64,000 bases of DNA from Nocardioides lianchengensis (GCF_900101465.1 NZ_FMZM01000007.1:9943-73942); one strand, 5' to 3'; shown: positions 33,883 through 43,035, numbered from the stretch's first letter. Notes: generated from the letters alone by a model not told the origin. Numbers and translations are program-made.

Positions 33883-34910
33883 ACGTCCTCCCGGCCGGAC
33901 CCCGCACCGTCGTCGTCGCCGGCGACGACTCCGGCCCGCCGCCGCGGATCCTCGCCCAGGACGGCGGCTGGCCGCTGCTCGCCGAGCCCACCAGCGGCGC
34001 GCGCACCGGCGACCACGCCTTGCGCTGCTACCGGCTGCTGCTCGACGGCGAGCTCGGCCGGAGCATCGAGCGGGTGGTGGTCTTCGGCCGACCGACGCTC
34101 TCCCGACCGGTCACCCGGCTGCTGTCGCGCCCCGACGTCGAGGTCCTCGCCGCCCCCGCCCGCGGCGCCTGGTCGACGCCGCCGTTCCCGGTCGACGGCA
34201 CCGTCGACCGCGACACCCGCCCGGAGGCCCGCGACGACACCGGGTGGTTCGAGGCCTGGGTCGAGGCGGACCGCTCCGTCGGCCGGCAGCTCGACCGGCT
34301 GTTGCACGAGGAGCCCGGACTCACCCCCCACGAGGTGGCCGGGGCCGTCGGCCGCGCCGTCCCTCCCGGGGGGCTGTTCGTGGTCGGCCCCTCCAGCCCG
34401 ATCCGCGACCTCGACCTGATGGTGCGGGGGTACGCCGTCGGCGACCGCCGCAAGCTGATCGCCAACCGCGGGCTCTCCGGCATCGACGGCGTCGTGTCGA
34501 CCGCGATCGGCGCCGCCCTCGGCCGCCCGCACTCGACCCGCAGCCTGGCGCTGATGGGCGACGTGACCTTCCTCCACGACACCAACGGCCTGGTCCTCGG
34601 CCCGGGCGAGCCCGAGCCCGACCTGACGATCGTCGTCGTCAACGACGACGGCGGCTCGATCTTCACGATGCTGGAGCAGGGCGCCCCCGAGCACGCGCAG
34701 CAGTTCGAGCGGCTCTTCGGCACCCCCCACGGCGTCGACCTGGCCCAGCTCTGCGCGGCGACCCGGACGCCGCACTGGCGGGTCGGGTCGGTCGCCGAGC
34801 TGGAGCACGCGCTCGGCTCGCCCAACGGGGGCATCGAGGTCGTCGAGGCCGTCGTACGACGGGACAACCGGCGCGAGCTCGACGAGCGGATCCGTAGGCT
34901 CGTCCCGTGA
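33879..34910 (+). CDS. menD: MenD C-terminal (middle plus PP domain) part
   Basis: 343 residues in a different frame continuing MenD: the middle TH3 domain ([20 protein letters not shown]) and the PP domain with [20 protein letters not shown] and the ThDP/Mg motif [12 protein letters not shown]. No obvious degenerate residues or stops are present, so both halves look under selection. Start taken as the GTG in the GTGA overlap with the PYR-domain ORF; no Shine-Dalgarno is evident. MenD joins 2-oxoglutarate to isochorismate. Confidence 0.85.
   Translation: MNVLPAGPRTVVVAGDDSGPPPRILAQDGGWPLLAEPTSGARTGDHALRCYRLLLDGELGRSIERVVVFGRPTLSRPVTRLLSRPDVEVLAAPARGAWSTPPFPVDGTVDRDTRPEARDDTGWFEAWVEADRSVGRQLDRLLHEEPGLTPHEVAGAVGRAVPPGGLFVVGPSSPIRDLDLMVRGYAVGDRRKLIANRGLSGIDGVVSTAIGAALGRPHSTRSLALMGDVTFLHDTNGLVLGPGEPEPDLTIVVVNDDGGSIFTMLEQGAPEHAQQFERLFGTPHGVDLAQLCAATRTPHWRVGSVAELEHALGSPNGGIEVVEAVVRRDNRRELDERIRRLVP
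34895..34900 (+). promoter_or_regulatory. Leaderless -10 element (TAGGCT) inside the end of menD
   Basis: TAGGCT lies 6 nt before the GTG at 34907, within the last codons of menD, so the downstream gene may have its own start site. Confidence 0.45.
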
Positions 34911-35233
34911 GCGAGCAGCAGGCCCCCGCCGGCGTCATCCCGTACGTCGAGCACCATCTCGGTGAGCGCCGCGTCCTCACGCTGCACCTCACCACCGGGA
35001 ACTCCCTGCTCGGTGGGAAGACCACACCGGTGGTGAGCATCGACGGCCGGCAGTACCTCGTCTACTGGGGCTCGGTCTCCTTCGAGGTGCCGGCCGACCG
35101 GGCCGTCCACGTCAGCGTGCACGTCGAGGTGGAGCGGGTCGGGCAGGTCGCCTCCGCGCTGCTGCCGCCGGGCGGCTCGCTCGCGATGACCTACGCCACC
35201 GACTTCAGGTCCGGGGTGGGCTCGCTGCACTGA
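34907..35233 (+). CDS. Conserved-looking small protein, unknown
   Basis: A 108-residue soluble protein with no clear motif (GVIPYVEHHLGERRVLTLHL early; SVHVEVERVGQVASALLPPG late). It starts with GTG overlapping the menD stop by 4 bp but also has its own TAGGCT -10. Balanced composition and coupling support a real gene; function not recognised. Confidence 0.65.
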   Translation: MSEQQAPAGVIPYVEHHLGERRVLTLHLTTGNSLLGGKTTPVVSIDGRQYLVYWGSVSFEVPADRAVHVSVHVEVERVGQVASALLPPGGSLAMTYATDFRSGVGSLH

Positions 35234-35257
35234 CCCCTCCGGGTGGAGGATCAGGTC

Positions 35258-37117
35258 GTGGACATCGCCCTGCTCCTGTGCGGTCTCGCGGTCGGGGTCC
35301 TGATCTCGACCGAGATCGCGCGCCGTCTCGACATCCCGGCGCCGTTCCTGCTGATCGCGGTGGGCGTCGCGGCGTCGTACGTCCCGCAGGTGCCGCAGGT
35401 CTACCTGGACCACGACGTGGTGCTCCTGGGCCTGCTGCCCCCGCTGCTGTACGCCGCCGCGCAGCAGACGTCGCTGGTCGACTTCCGGGCCAACTGGCGC
35501 CCGATCCTGATGCTGTCGGTGGGCCTCGTGGTCTTCACGACCGCCGGGGTCGGCCTCGTCGTGCACGCCCTCGTCCCCGGTCTGCCCTGGGCGGTGGCGC
35601 TGGCGATCGGCGCGGTGGTGGCCCCGCCGGACGCCGTGGCCGCGACCGCCATCGCCCGCCGGATCGGCCTGCCCCGGCGCATCGTCACCATCCTCGAGGG
35701 CGAGTCGCTGCTCAACGACGCCACCGCCCTGGTCACCCTGCGCACCGCGCTGGCGATCGCCGCCGGCAGCGGCCTCGACGGGGCCGAGGTCTCCCTCGAC
35801 TTCGTCCGGGCGGCCGGCGGGGGAGTGGTCGTCGGGTTCGTGTTCTTCGTCGTGGTGGCCAAAGTCCGCCGGCTGATCGCCGATCCGGTCACCGACAGCG
35901 CGATGTCGCTGGTCGTCCCGTTCGCGGCGTACGTCCTGGCCGAGGAGCTGCACGCCTCGGGCGTGATCGCGGTCGTCGTCGCGGGCCTGCTCCTCGGCCA
36001 CAAGGCCCCGATCCTGCAGTCGGCGCAGTCCCGGATCGCCGAGCGGCTGAACTGGCGCACCATCGCCTTCGTCCTCGAGAACACCGTCTTCCTGCTGATC
36101 GGCCTCCAGGCCTGGTGGATCCTCGAAGGGGCCGCCGACAGCGACCTCGGCGCCGGGCGGATCGTGGCGGTCTGCGCGGCCGTCCTGGCCACCGTCGTGG
36201 TGCTGCGGATGGTCTGGGTCTTCCCGTCGCGGATGCTCTACGTCCGCCGCGTCGAGCGCGACACCGGGCAGCGGCCGCCGTGGACCTTCACCTTCCTGCT
36301 CGGCTGGGCCGGCATGCGCGGGGTCGTCACGCTGGCCGCGGCGTTCGTCATCCCCGAGGACACCGAGTACCGCGAGGTGCTGCTGCTCATCGCCTTCTCG
36401 GTCGTGGCCGGCACGCTCTTCCTGCAGGGCATGTCGCTGCCCTGGTTCGCCCGGGTGCTGCGGGTGCCCTCGCCTGACCCGGCCGAGGACGCCCTGGCCC
36501 GGGCGACGCTGCTGCAGCAGGCGTCGAAGGCCGCGCTGCACCGCCTCGACGAGCTCGAGTACGACGACCGCCACGGCGTGGTCGACCTGATCCGCCAGCG
36601 TCTCGACCAGCGCAACTTCGCGGCCTGGGAGCGGTTGGCCACCGTCGAGGACCAGGAGTCGCCCAGCGACCTCTACAACCGGGTGCGGCTCGAGCTGATC
36701 GAGGCCGAGCGGAGTCGGGTGCTGGAGATCCGGTCCTCCGGCACGGTCGCGGCCGAGGTGGTCGCCGACGTGCTGGCCATGCTCGACGTCGAGGAGTCGA
36801 TGCTCGACGTCGCAGCCGAGGAGCGGCGGGAGGTCCGGGTGGGCGCGGCCCGTCGTACCGGCGAGGTCTGCGCGGAGCTCGAGCACCACCCGGCGGTCGA
36901 GACCGCGACCGACCCGGTCTGCCAGGACTGCCTCGACGAGGGCCTTGAGTGGGTCGCGCTGCGGCAGTGCCTCGAGTGCGGGAACGTCGGCTGCTGCGAC
37001 TCGTCGGCGGGGCAGCACGCCACCCGCCACTTCCACGAGACGACCCACCCGGTCATGCAGTCGGCGGAGCCGGGCGAGGACTGGCGCTGGTGCTACGTCC
37101 ACCACCTCACCGCGTGA
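35258..37117 (+). CDS. CPA1 Na+/H+ antiporter with C-terminal UBP-type zinc finger
   Basis: A 619-residue fusion. Residues about 1-410 form a 12-helix Na+/H+ exchanger with IGAVVAPPDAVAATAIARR and the ion-binding LEGESLLNDATALV (about residue 150); about 410-545 is a cytoplasmic helical region; about 548-619 is a ZnF-UBP domain, CQDCLDEGLEWVALRQC followed by LECGNVGCCD, QHATRHFHETTHPV and WCYVHH. UBP fingers in eukaryotes bind ubiquitin C-termini; in bacteria the role is unknown and may be regulatory. GTG chosen because GGAGG lies 8 nt upstream. Confidence 0.87.
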   Translation: MDIALLLCGLAVGVLISTEIARRLDIPAPFLLIAVGVAASYVPQVPQVYLDHDVVLLGLLPPLLYAAAQQTSLVDFRANWRPILMLSVGLVVFTTAGVGLVVHALVPGLPWAVALAIGAVVAPPDAVAATAIARRIGLPRRIVTILEGESLLNDATALVTLRTALAIAAGSGLDGAEVSLDFVRAAGGGVVVGFVFFVVVAKVRRLIADPVTDSAMSLVVPFAAYVLAEELHASGVIAVVVAGLLLGHKAPILQSAQSRIAERLNWRTIAFVLENTVFLLIGLQAWWILEGAADSDLGAGRIVAVCAAVLATVVVLRMVWVFPSRMLYVRRVERDTGQRPPWTFTFLLGWAGMRGVVTLAAAFVIPEDTEYREVLLLIAFSVVAGTLFLQGMSLPWFARVLRVPSPDPAEDALARATLLQQASKAALHRLDELEYDDRHGVVDLIRQRLDQRNFAAWERLATVEDQESPSDLYNRVRLELIEAERSRVLEIRSSGTVAAEVVADVLAMLDVEESMLDVAAEERREVRVGAARRTGEVCAELEHHPAVETATDPVCQDCLDEGLEWVALRQCLECGNVGCCDSSAGQHATRHFHETTHPVMQSAEPGEDWRWCYVHHLTA

Positions 37118-37131
37118 CGCCGCTCTCTCCC

Positions 37132-37137
37132 TAGGCT
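37132..37137 (+). promoter_or_regulatory. Leaderless -10 element (TAGGCT) for nhaA
   Basis: TAGGCT lies 6 nt before the GTG at 37144, in the short gap after the CPA1 antiporter gene. Confidence 0.55.
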
Positions 37138-37143
37138 TGAGGG

Positions 37144-39024
37144 GTGAGCCAGGAGCAGTCAGCGTGCGGGCAGGGCCAGGACGACGAGTTCGCGCGGCAG
37201 ACGGGACACCAGCTCCGGCGCTTCATCCGCACCGAGGCCGGCAGCGCCGGGCTGCTGGTCGTGGCATCCCTGGTCGCCCTGGTGTGGGCGAACTCGCCCT
37301 GGTCGGAGTCGTACGTCGACCTCTGGCACACCACCGTCGAGATCACCGTCGGCTCGATGGGCGGGCTCTCGATGGACCTGCACCACTGGGTCAACGACGG
37401 CCTGATGGTGGTGTTCTTCTTCGTCATCGGCCTGGAGGTCCGCCGCGAGTTCTCGGTCGGTGAGCTCACCGACCGGCGCCGGCTGGTCGTGCCGCTGGTC
37501 GCGGGCCTCGGCGGCATGCTGGTGCCGGCGCTCGTCTACCTGGCCCTGAACTCCTCGGGTGAGGCGGCCAACGGCTGGGGCGTGGTGATCGGCACCGACA
37601 CGGCGTTCCTGCTCGGCGTGCTGGCCCTGGTCGGCCCGCGGGTCTCGACCCAGCTGCGGATCTTCCTGCTGACCCTGACCGTGATCGACGACATCGTCGC
37701 GGTCAGCGTCATCGGGCTGGTCTACTCCGAGTCCATCGAGACGGTGCCGCTGCTGGTGGCCGCCGCCGGTCTGGTCGCGCTGGTCGTCCTGGCCCGGGTC
37801 GGCGAGTGGCGCGCGTCGCCGTACGTCGCGGTCGTCGTGGTGATGTGGATCGCGACCCTGGAGTCGGGCCTGCACGCCTCGATCGCCGGCATGCTCGCCG
37901 GCCTGCTGGTGCCGGCCCTGAACCCGACCCGCAGCGACGTCGAGTCGGCCGCGTCGAGCTTCCGGGCCTTCCGGCAGTCGCCGATGCCCGGCGTGCAGCG
38001 CACCGCCCGGCAGAGCCTGACCCGGGCCATCTCGGTCAACGAGCGGCTCCAGGAGGCGCTGCACGGCTGGACCAGCTACGTCGTGGTCCCGGTGTTCGCG
38101 CTCGCCAACGCCGGCATCGACCTGCGCGACGGCGTCCTGGGCGAGGCGCTGCGCTCGCCCGTGACCTGGGGCGTCACCCTCGGCCTGGTGCTCGGCAAGC
38201 TCACCGGCATCGGACTCGGCACGTTCGGCAGCGTCCGGCTCCGGCTGGGCAGCCTGCCACAGGGCGTCGGCCAGGGTCACACGCTCGCCGGCGCCGCGCT
38301 GTCCGGCATCGGGTTCACGGTCTCGCTGCTGATCGTGGGACTGGCCTTCGAGGACCCCGACCTGCAGGCCCAGGCCGCGGTCGGCGTCCTGATGTCGGCG
38401 GTGCTCGCCAGCGTCGTCGGCTGGCTGGTCTTCGCCCTGGCCGCCCGCTTCTTCGACCAGCGCGACGCCGCGCTCCCGCGGCTGCTCAGCGACCCCGTCG
38501 ACCCCGAGGTCGACCACGTGCGCGGACCGGCCGACGCCGAGCTCACCCTGGTCGAGTACCTCGACTACGAGTGCCCGTTCTGTGCCAAGGCGACGGGTGC
38601 CGCCAACGAGGTCCGCGCCCACTTCGGCGACCGGCTGCGCTACGTCAGCCGGCACCTGCCGCTGACCGTCCACGTGCACGCCGACATCGCCGCCCTGGCG
38701 GCCGAGGCCGCGGCCGAGCAGGGACGGTTCTGGGAGATGCACGAGCTGCTCTTCGCCCACCAGGACGAGCTGGAGGTCGAGGACCTCGCCGGCTACGCCG
38801 CCGACCTCGGCCTGGACGTCGAGGAGTTCCTCCGGGCGCTCGACGACGAGCGGCTCGCCGCCCGCGTCCGCCGCGACCTGGTCAGCGCCGAGGCCAGCGG
38901 CGTGCGCGGCACCCCGACGTTCTTCGTCGGCGACCAGCGCCACCTCGGTGCCCACGACGCCCGGTCGCTGATCGAGGAGCTGGAGCGGTCGGCCCGTCGT
39001 ACGACCGGGCGGTTCGGGGCGTGA
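37144..39024 (+). CDS. nhaA: NhaA Na+/H+ antiporter fused to a DsbA-like thioredoxin domain
   Basis: A 626-residue fusion. Residues about 25-440 are NhaA with [18 protein letters not shown] and the ion-binding aspartates in [10 protein letters not shown] (about residue 183). From about residue 455 a DsbA/thioredoxin-fold domain follows, with [20 protein letters not shown] (CPFC active site), helices and cis-Pro [12 protein letters not shown]. Such fusions occur in actinobacteria and their purpose is unclear. The last membrane helix and domain order suggest the domain faces the cytoplasm, but topology is not certain. Confidence 0.88.
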   Translation: MSQEQSACGQGQDDEFARQTGHQLRRFIRTEAGSAGLLVVASLVALVWANSPWSESYVDLWHTTVEITVGSMGGLSMDLHHWVNDGLMVVFFFVIGLEVRREFSVGELTDRRRLVVPLVAGLGGMLVPALVYLALNSSGEAANGWGVVIGTDTAFLLGVLALVGPRVSTQLRIFLLTLTVIDDIVAVSVIGLVYSESIETVPLLVAAAGLVALVVLARVGEWRASPYVAVVVVMWIATLESGLHASIAGMLAGLLVPALNPTRSDVESAASSFRAFRQSPMPGVQRTARQSLTRAISVNERLQEALHGWTSYVVVPVFALANAGIDLRDGVLGEALRSPVTWGVTLGLVLGKLTGIGLGTFGSVRLRLGSLPQGVGQGHTLAGAALSGIGFTVSLLIVGLAFEDPDLQAQAAVGVLMSAVLASVVGWLVFALAARFFDQRDAALPRLLSDPVDPEVDHVRGPADAELTLVEYLDYECPFCAKATGAANEVRAHFGDRLRYVSRHLPLTVHVHADIAALAAEAAAEQGRFWEMHELLFAHQDELEVEDLAGYAADLGLDVEEFLRALDDERLAARVRRDLVSAEASGVRGTPTFFVGDQRHLGAHDARSLIEELERSARRTTGRFGA

Positions 39025-39293
39025 GGGCCGAGGAGCGCCAGGTCCTCGCCCAGGAGGTCGAGCGGTGGCGCCTCACGTCGTACGACGACCTCCGCGCGCA
39101 GTGGCAGGACGCACCCGGCGCCTACGAGGCGACCGGTCCCGGGGGCCGCACGCACCAGGTCGAGGTCGAGGCCTGCTGGGACGACCCGAGTCGCCCGGGC
39201 GACCTGCGGGTCGTCGTCGCCGTCGGCAGCGGCTTCAGCCCGCCCACCGCCTCGTTCATCGTGGCGGCGGACGGGTCCTTCGTCGGCGAGTGA
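39021..39293 (+). CDS. Small hypothetical protein coupled to nhaA
   Basis: 90 residues starting with GTG in the nhaA stop (GTGA). It begins [20 protein letters not shown] and ends [13 protein letters not shown]; no membrane segment or known motif. Coupling to nhaA suggests a shared transcript; function unknown. Confidence 0.65.
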   Translation: MRAEERQVLAQEVERWRLTSYDDLRAQWQDAPGAYEATGPGGRTHQVEVEACWDDPSRPGDLRVVVAVGSGFSPPTASFIVAADGSFVGE

Positions 39294-39303
39294 GGCTCCC
39301 GGC

Positions 39304-39720
39304 TCAGCCGGTGGTGTGCGCGATGTAGACGTCGCAGGGCGCCTTGCGGACGACGTCGACGGCCACGCTGCCGAGGATCCGCGACACGCCCTGGACCCGC
39401 TTGTTGCCGATCACGATCAGGGTGGCGCCGGCCGTCTCCGCGGCGTTCACCAGCGCCTCGGCGGGCTTGCCCGGCTCGGCGTCGCTGTTCACCGTCAGGT
39501 CGGGGTACGCCGACCGCAGCGCGCCGGCGGTGGTGAGCGCGAGCTCCTCGGCCGTGTCGCGGGAGGTCGGCCCGGTGGCGTCGGTCGGGCCGGGGGTGCC
39601 GGTGGGGAAGGCGGAGACGACGTGCAGCGACGTCCCGAGGGCACTGGCCAGACCGGCGGCCGTCGAGGCCGCCTGCGCTGCGGTCTCGCTCCCGTCCACT
39701 CCCACGACGATGACGCTCAT
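39304..39720 (-). CDS. Universal stress protein (UspA family)
   Basis: A 138-residue single-domain UspA protein: MSVIVVGVDGSETAAQAAST at the N-terminus and the nucleotide-binding tail LIVIGNKRVQGVSRILGSVA followed by VVRKAPCDVYI. The ATG at 39720 has GGAGG about 6 nt upstream; a longer reading begins at 39735. Convergent with the small nhaA-coupled gene. The GSVA segment is typical of ATP-binding USPs. Confidence 0.88.
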   Translation of the reverse strand: MSVIVVGVDGSETAAQAASTAAGLASALGTSLHVVSAFPTGTPGPTDATGPTSRDTAEELALTTAGALRSAYPDLTVNSDAEPGKPAEALVNAAETAGATLIVIGNKRVQGVSRILGSVAVDVVRKAPCDVYIAHTTG

Positions 39721-39786
39721 GACGGTCCTCCACACTCTCGGGTTGCTTGGTGGACCGAACCCTAGCCAGATTTCGACTGCAACGAT

Positions 39787-40626
39787 TCAACCGTCCGTCA
39801 GGGCGGCCTCGATCGGGCGGGCCGGGCGGCCGGTGACCCGCTCGACGTCGCCCGTCACCTCGGCGACCGAGCCGTCGGCGATCGCCGTGTAGGTGCTCAC
39901 CCAGGCGTCCAGCTGCCAGTCCTCGGCCTCGGGGTACGACGCCCGCCGCGAGGCGTAGGCCTCCTCGACGGTCTCGTCCACGAAGCGCAGCTCGCGCCCG
40001 AGCGCGGCGCCCGCCCGGCCCGCGACCTCCTCGAGGGTGAGGGCCTCCGGGCCGGTGAGGGCGTAGACGGCGCCCGCGTGGCCGGCGGGGTCGCGCAGCA
40101 CGGCCTCCGCCACCGCGGCCACGTCGGCCCGGGCGACCGCCGCCACCCGACCCCTGCCGGCCGGTCCGCGGATCGTGCCGGTGGCGTCGGCGAAGTAGGG
40201 CAGCAGGTCGCTGTAGAAGTTGTCGCGCAGGATCGTGGCCGCCAGCCCGGTCTCGCGGATCGCCGCCTCGGCGTCGAAGTGGTCGCGACCCAGCGTGAAG
40301 GTCGCGTCGGCCGCGGCGCCCGCGAACGAGGTGTAGACGACGTGCCCGACCCCGGCCTCGGCCGCGGCCCGGATGAAGGTGCGGTGCTGCTCGCGCCGGT
40401 CCGGCGCCTCGGCCGCGGAGACCATGAACAGGGTGTCGACGCCGCGCAGGGCCTCGACGGAGGCGTCCCGGTCGGCGTAGGTGCAGACCCGGACGTCGGT
40501 GTCGTAGTCGGGCGCCCGCGCCGCGTCGCGTACGACGAGCCGCAGGTCGGTGCGCAGGTCGTCGGCGAGCGAGCGGGCGACCAGCCCGCCCACGGCGCCG
40601 GTAGAGCCGGTGATGGCGATCGTCAT
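39787..40626 (-). CDS. NmrA-like NAD(P)-binding oxidoreductase
   Basis: A 279-residue atypical SDR. The N-terminal site is AITGSTGAVGGLVARSL; FMVSAAEAPDRREQHRTFI and VVYTSFAGAAADATFTLGRD follow the NmrA/quinone-oxidoreductase pattern. No YxxxK catalytic pair is evident, as in NmrA members that act as redox sensors or NAD(P)H:quinone reductases. It follows a perfect inverted repeat after the P450 gene on the same strand. Confidence 0.82.
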   Translation of the reverse strand: MTIAITGSTGAVGGLVARSLADDLRTDLRLVVRDAARAPDYDTDVRVCTYADRDASVEALRGVDTLFMVSAAEAPDRREQHRTFIRAAAEAGVGHVVYTSFAGAAADATFTLGRDHFDAEAAIRETGLAATILRDNFYSDLLPYFADATGTIRGPAGRGRVAAVARADVAAVAEAVLRDPAGHAGAVYALTGPEALTLEEVAGRAGAALGRELRFVDETVEEAYASRRASYPEAEDWQLDAWVSTYTAIADGSVAEVTGDVERVTGRPARPIEAALTDG

Positions 40627-40640
40627 GCCCCCCAGTCTGC

Positions 40641-40691
40641 CGAGTCAGCAGAAGTAGTGGGTCGAGTCAGCACCAGTAGTGCTGACTCGAC
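40641..40691. repeat. Direct repeat and perfect 13-bp inverted repeat
   Basis: GTCGAGTCAGCAC (40661-40673) and GTGCTGACTCGAC (40679-40691) form a perfect 13-bp stem with loop CAGTA. The left arm is also part of a 19-nt near-direct repeat with 40641-40659 (CGAGTCAGCA..AGTAGTG). It ends 2 bp before the P450 stop codon and 35 bp before the NmrA-like start. It could terminate the P450 transcript or be an operator; there is no T-tract. Confidence 0.75.
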
Positions 40692-40693
40692 GG

Positions 40694-41869
40694 TCAGCGA
40701 CCCGGGGTGAAGCGGATCGGGAACTCCAGCGCCCCGGTGTTGCCGCTGACCGGCAGCCACCGGCCGGGTCCGTCGGGGGCCGCGTCGGGCATCCGCCGGG
40801 CCAGCAGCGGCAGCGCCACGGCCATGTCGGTGCGGGCGACGAAGTGCCCGAGGCAGTGGTGGACGCCGGCGCCGAAGCCGTGGTGCGGCGGGCGCTGCTG
40901 GGTGATGTCGAACGACGGGTCCGGCATCGCGGCCGGGTCGGTGCCGGCGCTGTGGGAGAGCATCTGGACGATCCCGCCGCGGGGGATGCGCAGGCCCTGG
41001 AACTCCACGTCCTCGAGTGCCTCGCGGGTCACCCAGGTGACCGTCGGGTTGACCCGCATCACCTCCTCGACGGCACGGCCGCCGAGGTCGGGACGCTCGC
41101 CCAGGAGCCGCCACTGGTCGGGGTGCTGGAGCAGGGTCTGCAGGGCCAGCCCGAGCTGGTTGCGGGTGGTCTCCATGCCGGCGAAGGCGAGGAAGACCAG
41201 GGCTACGCCCAGCTCGTGGCGGCTGAGCCGCTCGCCCTCGACCGAGGCCTGGACGAGCGTCGTCACGAGGTCCTCGCGGGGGTGGGCCATCCGGTCCTCG
41301 ACGATCTCGTCGAGGTAGCCGTGCAGCCCGCTCAGGGCCGCCTCGATCCGCGGCACCTGCCGGCCGACGTCGATGGAGAACGACGCCCCGAGGTCGTCGG
41401 CCCAGTGCGCGACCTGACGCCAGTGCGACTCGTCGAGGCCGAGCAGCAGGCAGATGATCCGGGCGGCGTACGGCTCGGCGAACTCCGAGATGAACTCCAC
41501 CGAGCCCCGGTCGGCGAACCCGTCGACCAGCTCGTCGGCGAGCGCCTGGAACCGCGGCACCATCGCCTCGATCGCCCGCTTCTTGAACGCCGGGACCATC
41601 AGCCGCCGGATCCGGGCGTGGTCGTCGCCCTCCAGGCTCAGCAGCGTCTCCTGCCACCAGTCGCTGAACAGCCCGGAGTGGATGCCGTTCTGGGCGGGCC
41701 AGCGGGCGTTGCCCTGGCGGAACCGGCGGTCGCGGAGCAGCGCCGAGACCTCGGCGTACCGCAGCACGGCCCAGCCCCAGTTCGTCTCGACGTACCAGTC
41801 CTGGTCGCGGGCGGCGTGCACCTCGTCCGAGGTCACGTCGAAGGCCGGGTCGGACAGGTCGAACCTCAC
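40694..41869 (-). CDS. Cytochrome P450
   Basis: A 391-residue soluble bacterial P450. I-helix VFLAFAGMETTRNQ (about residue 235), K-helix ExxR in VEEVMRVNP, and heme-ligand loop GFGAGVHHCLGHFVAR with Cys339. The usual acid-alcohol pair is Glu-Thr (AGMETT). Substrate unknown. GTG start overlaps the acetyltransferase stop (GTGA). Ferredoxin and reductase partners are not in the neighbourhood. Confidence 0.9.
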   Translation of the reverse strand: MRFDLSDPAFDVTSDEVHAARDQDWYVETNWGWAVLRYAEVSALLRDRRFRQGNARWPAQNGIHSGLFSDWWQETLLSLEGDDHARIRRLMVPAFKKRAIEAMVPRFQALADELVDGFADRGSVEFISEFAEPYAARIICLLLGLDESHWRQVAHWADDLGASFSIDVGRQVPRIEAALSGLHGYLDEIVEDRMAHPREDLVTTLVQASVEGERLSRHELGVALVFLAFAGMETTRNQLGLALQTLLQHPDQWRLLGERPDLGGRAVEEVMRVNPTVTWVTREALEDVEFQGLRIPRGGIVQMLSHSAGTDPAAMPDPSFDITQQRPPHHGFGAGVHHCLGHFVARTDMAVALPLLARRMPDAAPDGPGRWLPVSGNTGALEFPIRFTPGR

Positions 41870-42351
41870 GTGCCGCTCCTGACCATCCGGACGTGCAGCC
41901 CCTCGTCGTGCTCGTCCTCGGTGCCGTCGAGCCGGAAGCCCTGGCGCTCGTAGAACCGCAGGGCCCGGTCGTTCCCCCCGAGCACCCAGAGGTACGCCGC
42001 ACGGTCGCCGATCGCCTCTCGCAGCAGGGCGTAGCCGATCCCCTCGCCCCAGTGCGTGGCCCGCACGTAGAGGGCCGTCAGCTCCAGCTCGAGGTCGACG
42101 TCGTTGTCGCGACCCGGTCCGGCCGAGGCGAACCCGACCAGCCCGTCGGGGCCCACGGCGAGGTACGTCGGGTTCCCGCTCGTCGTGAGGATGTCGCGCC
42201 AGCGCTCGACCCGCTCGGCCACCTTCTCGCGGCGGTCGTCGAGGATGCCCTGGGGCATCAGGCCCGTGTAGGCGTCGTCCCAGACGTCGAGGTGCAGGTG
42301 CGCGAGCGCCTCCGCGTCGACGGGGGTGGCGAGGCGGATCGTGACGTTCAC
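41866..42351 (-). CDS. GNAT-family N-acetyltransferase
   Basis: 161 residues with GNAT features: IRLATPVDAEALAHLHLDVW at the start, LELTALYVRATHWGEGIGYALLREA (acetyl-CoA-binding motif A) and RALRFYERQGFRLDG. Acceptor substrate unknown. GTG start with TAGGAT 6 nt upstream (leaderless). Coupled to the P450 gene by a 4-bp overlap. Confidence 0.85.
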   Translation of the reverse strand: MNVTIRLATPVDAEALAHLHLDVWDDAYTGLMPQGILDDRREKVAERVERWRDILTTSGNPTYLAVGPDGLVGFASAGPGRDNDVDLELELTALYVRATHWGEGIGYALLREAIGDRAAYLWVLGGNDRALRFYERQGFRLDGTEDEHDEGLHVRMVRSGT

Positions 42352-42357
42352 CCGCGC

Positions 42358-42374
42358 ATCCTAGGGACTACGTT
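42358..42374. promoter_or_regulatory. Back-to-back leaderless -10 elements
   Basis: TAGGAT on the minus strand (42363-42358) serves the acetyltransferase GTG at 42351; TACGTT on the plus strand (42369-42374) serves the ATG at 42382. Only 5 bp separate them, so the two promoters should exclude each other. Confidence 0.55.
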
Positions 42375-42381
42375 GGGTGCC

Positions 42382-43023
42382 ATGCGGATCACCAAGTTCG
42401 GCCACTCCTGCGTCCGGGTGGAGCACGACGGGGCCACGATCGTCCTCGACCCCGGCGTCTTCACCGACCGCTCCGCGCTCGACGGCGCGGACGCGGTGCT
42501 GATCACCCACGAGCACCCCGACCACTACCTGCCCGACCACCTCGCGTCGGTCGACGTACCCGTCTTCACGATCGACGCGGTGGCGGCCAAGATCCGCGCC
42601 GACGTCCCCGAGGTCGGCGAGCGGACGACGGTGGTCGCGCCGGGGGACTCCTTCGAGGTCGTCGGGATCCCGGTGCGCGCCGTCGGCGAGCTGCACGCGG
42701 TGATCCACCCCGAGCTGCCGCGCTTCCACAACAGCGGCTACGTCCTCACGGCCGGGACCGAGAAGGTCTTCCACCCGGGCGACGCGCTGACCGGGCCCGG
42801 CGAGGCCGTCGACGTGCTCCTGGCCCCCGTCTGCGCCCCGTGGATGCGGGTCTCCGAGGGCGTCGACTTCGCGCGCTCGGTCGGGGCGCCGCGCAACGTC
42901 GCGATCCACGACCGGGTCTTCTCCGACGCCGGGCTCGGCATCGCCGACACCCAGATGACCACGTTCCTGTCGAAGCAGGGACTCAGCTACGTCCGGCTGG
43001 CCGACGGCGACGACCTGGCCTGA
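42382..43023 (+). CDS. Metallo-beta-lactamase-fold hydrolase
   Basis: A 213-residue protein of the UlaG-like metal-dependent hydrolase group: KFGHSCVRVEHDGATIVLDP at the N-terminus, metal motif LITHEHPDHYLPDH (about residue 45), VFHPGDALTGPGEAVDVLLAP and a C-terminal histidine in VAIHDRVFSD. Substrate unknown. ATG 42382 chosen for TACGTT 7 nt upstream; longer in-frame readings run into the acetyltransferase gene. Confidence 0.87.
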   Translation: MRITKFGHSCVRVEHDGATIVLDPGVFTDRSALDGADAVLITHEHPDHYLPDHLASVDVPVFTIDAVAAKIRADVPEVGERTTVVAPGDSFEVVGIPVRAVGELHAVIHPELPRFHNSGYVLTAGTEKVFHPGDALTGPGEAVDVLLAPVCAPWMRVSEGVDFARSVGAPRNVAIHDRVFSDAGLGIADTQMTTFLSKQGLSYVRLADGDDLA

Positions 43024-43035
43024 GCGCGGCCTGAG

